Shown here one piece after another: positions 59,706 to 64,000 of a DNA stretch of 64,000 nt. The notes beneath the pieces are model-generated. The model did no database searches. It had not been told where the DNA came from and saw nothing but the letters and a program-made list of their open reading frames with translations. The translations under genes were made by a program, and so were the position numbers. The stretch covers positions 2,719,886 through 2,783,885 of the forward strand of contig OZ018328.1 of NCBI GenBank assembly GCA_963969495.1. The letters are read 5' to 3'. This DNA is from Ceratothoa steindachneri (taxonomy: Eukaryota > Arthropoda > Malacostraca > Isopoda > Cymothoidae). The first letter of the stretch is position 1; each line of letters starts with the position of its first letter.

Positions 59706-59980
59706 TAAGAACATAAGAACATAAGAAAAGAAGGAGACTGCAAAAGACCACTCATGGCCCACACTTGGCAGCTCCTGTTCCATGCAGTTGCATGAATGGA
59801 CATAATCCTCTGGATGCATTTTATGTATATTGTAGATTAGATCTGATGAACTCCTTAAAGGGTGACAATGTTGATGACTTTTTTCTGGTAATAAATCTTT
59901 TGTGTGTTGACTGGAACAGGAGCTGCCAAGTGCAGGCCAGGAATGGTCCCTTGCAGTCTCCCCCCTTGCTTATGTTCTTA
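59706..59980. mobile_element. Foldback element, 275 bp
   Basis: Inverted repeats of about 66 bases at both ends. The left arm is TAAGAACATAAG ... GGAGACTGCAA ... CACTTGGCAGCTCCTGTTCC (to 59,781); the right arm (59,913-59,980) is its reverse complement with roughly 85 percent identity. The interior carries a CR1-like 3' UTR motif (ATAATCCTCTGGATGCATTT, from 59,800). Confidence 0.8.
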
Positions 59981-60014
59981 TTTGATAGGCCCTTGTGGCT
60001 TTTGTCATCCGTAA
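59981..60014 (+). mobile_element. CR1-like 3' tail fragment
   Basis: TTGATAGGCCCTTGTGGC, then TTTTGTCATCCGTAAAATTA, identical to the conserved end of the CR1-like 3' UTR. Confidence 0.8.
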
Positions 60015-60737
60015 AATTATGATCTAGACCTTTTTGAGTAACCTAGAATGAATGTTGCCTGGGCCAGATGACTTACTAGTATTTAACTCCAATATAAGCC
60101 CTTTAATTATTTCCCTGTTCACATTAATGGTATTCAAGACTACTTCCCTTGACCTAGAATTATCATCAATTAATCTATCTTGATTCTCTTGTACTGTAAA
60201 TACTGAAGAAAAATGATCATTAAGAACCTCTACTATTTCCTCATCAGATTCTTTCAAAACCCCTTCATATCTAAAGGGTCCTATTTTAGCACTGTTAGAT
60301 TTGTTATTAATTCTATAATAACCAAAGAATTTACTTGGATCTTTATTATTATTTTGACCGAATTAATTTCTGCCGCCCTTTTGGTCTTCTTAATAATCTT
60401 ATTTAGCTCATTTCTGGTCAACCTATAATGATTTAAATTGTCAAAAGTACTTTTTCTCTGTAATCTCTGGTATGCCCTTTTCTTCTCAGAAATTTCCTAG
60501 CTATCTTGTGATTCCACCACAACGACTTCCTACATTTCTTCCTAATAGCCTTCTTTGGAATACACTGCTCCTGGACTAAGTTTAGTATAGTCTTAAAAGT
60601 GTCTCACATCTCATAAATATTCTTCACCCTGAATTCTATATCCCACCTAATCTGATTTAGCAAGTTAAATAATTTATCATAATCTCCCCTTTAAAAATTG
60701 GGAATTTTTGTGGAGTTTGTTGATATTCTCCCTTTCA

Positions 60738-61433
60738 CTATTCCCAAGTTAAAATGAACCATCTGATGATCACTATTTCCCAATGCTTCCCTGACAGTGA
60801 ATTCTTGAACCAAGTGATCATCATTTGAAAGAACCAGATATTGGCACCCCTTGTTGGCTTATTAACAAATTGAGTCAAAGAATTACCCTCAAAGCAATCT
60901 ATAAACTTACAACTTGCTCTATCCCTTCCTATCATATTTTCCCAGTCCACAGAATTTAAATTAGTCTCCAAGAATAACTGTATCTACTTTAGATCCTTTC
61001 CTTATTTCCTTGATCATTAGCTCATCAATAGTCATTCAGTCAGTCAGGGTGGTCAGTAAAAAGCTCCCAAGTGTATTAGCCTATTTTTACTGACCCTAAT
61101 ATCTATCCACAGTGACTCAACTTCTTCTTGCTTTATAGAATTATTTAGATTTGAAGAAATGCTATTTCTGATATAAATAATCAACCCACCACACATCCTA
61201 TCGCTCCTTTGACTAATGTACATATCATAACCCTGTAGTTCAAATTCACTCACGTGGTTATTAAATTTATTTTCATTAACCCATGATTCTATTACACATA
61301 TTATATCTATATCTTCATCAATAATATAACTAAATAACTCATCTTTCGTATTTCTAAGACTACGAGCATTGGTATAAAGACAACTTAGCCCTCCTATCCC
61401 TGAAGCACCTCTTTTAGAATATATACCTTCCAC
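60738..61433 (-). pseudogene. CR1-like AP endonuclease
   Basis: Contains LYTNARSLRNTKDELFSYI, DIICVIESWVNENKF, GGLIIYIRN and VESLWIDI: the N-terminal half of the CR1-type endonuclease with the catalytic Asn and Glu. A second piece (60,971-60,738) has the C-terminal region (NSLTQFVNKPTRGANI) but lacks the final S-D-H block in a readable frame. Confidence 0.78.
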
Positions 61434-61449
61434 TCAATCACCTTTGCAT

Positions 61450-62339
61450 CTCTTTCCTTTCCCTGCCCCACCCTGTACTCTTATATTTCCCTGACCACTA
61501 TCAACCCCAGCCCAGCTTAGATATAGTCCATCCAATGCCTTATTCCCCTAAAACCCATTCCAAACATCTACCATCACTAATCTCGGCTCCTCACACAGTC
61601 CTTTCACATACTCATTCACTCCAATTGCAAGAGACAACCATTCCATCCCCACATCCAATCTCGGAAACACACCTGAAACAACGTCTTTCACTCTACATTC
61701 ACTCATCCTTTCAACTAACCCTTTGGTAACTCACACGAACCCACCTTCTTTACATCATTTACTCCCACATGCGTAATCACAACTGCATCCCTCTCACACC
61801 CAGACACCAGACTATCATACCTCTCAGATACATCATTTACACTAGCCCCAGGCAAACAACTCTCACTCCGTTCCATTTGCTTGCACTCAACTTCCTATCT
61901 AAATATCTAATCTGAGAGTCACCCATCACAAGCACCTCAGTCATCCTCCTAGTCCCCTAGGCCTAGCTTCACCCTCCCTCCTGTTCTCATTCAAACTACC
62001 ACTTATTTCACTTTCTGCCACAACCACATCAGACAAATCACTTTTAACCTCTTCCTCTCTCTCAGGGCATTGAATCTGTTAGTCAACTTAACAGGTTCCA
62101 TGTCCCTCTTACTCACAGACCTAACCTATCTATTCTATCCAAATTCACTCACCATTCATCTTCACTCATATCAGTCACTTCTTTCTTTCCAGTCCCTAGT
62201 CTAGGCCTATCTTCCACTCTCTTGGTCCCACCAGGCATTCAGATACATTTGCTTTTCTTTCAACACCACAAAAATCACAAAGTACATACACACAGCTTAC
62301 ATCAAAAGGCATATTCACATCATCCAAAGCAACAGCCAT
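61450..62339 (-). pseudogene. CR1-like ORF1 with SGNH esterase domain
   Basis: Starts MAVALDDVNMPFDVSCVYVL at 62,339, with a C-x-x-C pair that may begin a zinc finger. After frame breaks, VLVMGDSQIRYLDRKLS (about 61,937-61,887) gives the GDS block with the Ser nucleophile. About 50 residues later VVITHVGVNDVKKVGS gives the G-x-N-D block. These are blocks I and III of SGNH (GDSL) hydrolases, known from ORF1 of CR1 elements. Several stops make it non-functional. Confidence 0.65.
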
Positions 62340-62539
62340 ACTGAGAAACTTTTCAAAATATAATTAAAAATTCCTTTAGTACTATGTCTAATATTCAAAG
62401 TTAACTATCTTCCCGAACTTAAATATATTACACCGAAAAGTCAAAAATGAAAAAATGTCACTGAATAGAGAGCTCACCCAGAACACGTCCGATCGATAGC
62501 GATGCTGGCAGAAAACCATATGGGAGGGAGGGTTAACTT

Positions 62540-63900
62540 TGGGGGGTATTCTGGACTCATTCCTGTGGATACAGACAGTTTTTTATTATTGTATATTATG
62601 ATTGATTTTGATTTTGATGAGTCTCGATGATGATGCTTTTTGTTTTTGACACATTCCTGTATATGGTTCTAATTGTATATTGTAGCCGGCTGGATCGAGA
62701 ACTGGCTAAGTGGCAGTTTGCAATGGGTGGTGGTGAATAGACAGGCTTCTGAGTGGGTGCCCGTTACTAGCGGGGTGCCTCAAGGTTCTGTCCTGGGACC
62801 ACTACTATTCATCATCTATGTCAACGACATGGACGGTGACATGATTGCCAAGATTTCCAAATTTGCCGACGATACCAAGCTTGGTATGAACGTTGCAAAG
62901 GATGGAAATACTGCCCACCTGCAGGAAGATCTTGGGAAGATTGGGGAGTGGTCGAACACGTGGCAAATGCCTTTTAACGTGGGGAAATGCAAAGTAATGC
63001 ATATCGGCCACAGAAACCCCTAATCTCAGTATATCCTTAAGGGCACTGCTCTTGAATCGAGTGACACTGAGAAGGACTTGGGTGTAACTATCACTAGTGA
63101 CCTCAAGTTCTCGAAACAGTGCATCGAGGCAGAGAAGAAAGCCCAAAGGATGTTAGGCTACATAAAGCGCCAGTTTGGATACTGTAACAAGGAGATAGTA
63201 CTTTGTCTGTACAACTTCCTCGTTCGGCCACACCTGGAGTATGCCGTACAATTTTGGCGTCCTTCATTTCAAAAGGACATCGCAAGGTTGGAACGCGTAC
63301 AAGCTAGGGCAACCAAACTGATTCCCTCTATCCGACATAAAAGTTAGGAGGGATAGACTAAGAGAATTAAATCTGTTCTCGTTGGAAACCCGTAGACTGC
63401 GTGGTCAGCTCATCGAAGTTTTCAAAATACTTTGAGGGTTCGACAATGTTGACTACCGGGATATTTTCACACTGAGTGAGAATAGAACAGGCAATCATGG
63501 CTTCAAACTTGAACTGAAGCGTTACAACTGCAATCTGTGTGGAAATTTTTTCACCTACAGTATCTGCGGTAAGTGAAACGCACTTCCAGCGGAAGTTGTC
63601 AACAGTGAATCTGTTGACCAGTTCAAGTCAAGACTAGACAAAGTTTGAAAAGTGGCCATTTAGGGACGCAAAACAATTGAGCAGCCATGTGCCCGCTCGA
63701 TTGCTAGGCCAAAGGTACCCTCTTTGAATGGACTGTAAGGTCTCCTAGGATACTCTCTTTCCTTGTAACTCCTTGTAACCTGACACAATCCTATAGATTG
63801 TTTAAATTGTATATTGTAGATGCATGATCTGACGCAATCCTATGAATGCATTTTGTGGGTGGGTTTTGAGATATGGATGACCTTTGATAGGCCCATGTAG
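62540..63900 (+). mobile_element. CR1-like LINE, plus copy (RT, C-terminal part, 3' UTR)
   Basis: RT from GWIENWLSGSLQWVVVN through SGVPQGSVLGPLLFIIYVND and KFADDTKLGMN to MPFNVGKCKVMHIGH (62,673-63,021). After a stop, SDTEKDLGVTITSDLKFSKQ and LVRPHLEYAVQFW run to 63,347. Then come frame-broken pieces to about 63,650 and a 3' UTR with the family motif GACGCAATCCTATGAATGCA (63,831) and GACCTTTGATAGGCCCATGT. The piece at 62,540-62,670 resembles another 3' UTR. It is dead, with several stops. Confidence 0.82.
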
Positions 63901-64000
63901 ATCGGCGGCGTGAAAGATGTGATGTAAACTATTTCATCTGTGTTTCAATGTGTTTCACGTTTTTGGACTAATTTAGGGGGACTGCTCATGGGTGGTTAAA
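63901..64000. other. Window end, unassigned
   Basis: A hundred bases after the last CR1-like 3' UTR, without a recognisable feature. Confidence 0.4.

Larger units (their letters stand above)
60015..62530 (-). mobile_element. CR1-like LINE, minus copy with ORF1, endonuclease and start of RT
   Basis: Minus-strand element, 5' end near 62,530 and cut off at 60,015 just as the RT begins (NTSKSSGPGNIHSRLLKKV). The coding order is ORF1 (62,339 to about 61,450), AP endonuclease (61,433 to about 60,740) and linker (60,690-60,024). Frames are broken in several places. The missing RT and 3' end match the parts kept in the other CR1 pieces nearby, but subfamily differences mean they need not belong together. 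Confidence 0.78.

Overview
The window is animal genomic DNA: spliced genes, large repeat-filled introns, many LINEs, LTR and DNA transposons, minisatellites and no operons. The repeat mix (RNase H-bearing I-like LINEs, CR1-like LINEs, Penelope-like GIY-YIG remnants, Tc1 elements, an OTU-bearing Ty3/gypsy element) suggests an arthropod, most likely a malacostracan crustacean. That placement is inference, because no species-specific marker can be read.

The only host gene I can support is on the minus strand between 45,270 and 4,620. It is UTP15, a WD40 protein of the small-subunit processome. Seven exons join in frame at GT-AG sites and give 355 residues: the whole WD40 part plus the start of the tail. 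The remaining C-terminal exons were not found and probably lie left of position 1. About 1.07 kb of coding sequence is spread over 40.6 kb because the introns are packed with transposons.

Layout, left to right. 1-4.6 kb: CR1-like 3' end, broken I-like LINE (copy A), possible tRNA-derived SINE, Tc1 remnant, Penelope-like remnant. 4.6-6.0 kb: UTP15 exons 7 and 6. Intron 5 (6.0-18.7 kb): ancient LINE fragment, LINE copy B with a target-site duplication, Penelope-like remnant, a 51-bp minisatellite of about 33 units with a 7-unit higher-order period, and a 24-bp minisatellite. 18.7-19.5 kb: exons 5 and 4. Intron 3 (19.5-35.9 kb): a 12.4-kb composite LINE (copies C and D) flanked by one exact 13-bp duplication, sitting inside an older LINE, then a foldback element. 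Intron 2 (36.1-43.5 kb): possible piggyBac remnant and LINE copy G. 43.5-45.3 kb: exons 2 and 1. All I-like LINEs lie in the same orientation as UTP15.

Upstream of UTP15 is a three-level nest: a 63-bp tandem repeat holds a Tc1-type transposon, which holds a Ty3/gypsy element (46,728-55,484) with near-identical LTRs. The gypsy element is the most unusual object here. Its order is gag (five CCHC knuckles) - retropepsin 1 - RT - RNase H - OTU-like cysteine-protease domain - retropepsin 2 - integrase - GPY/F - acidic tail with a 22-residue repeat. It is inactivated by frameshifts, five in-frame stops and lost catalytic residues.

From 57.3 kb to the end are CR1-like LINE pieces in alternating orientation, one with an esterase-type ORF1 and AP endonuclease, plus a 275-bp foldback element. 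No tRNA, rRNA or CRISPR was found.
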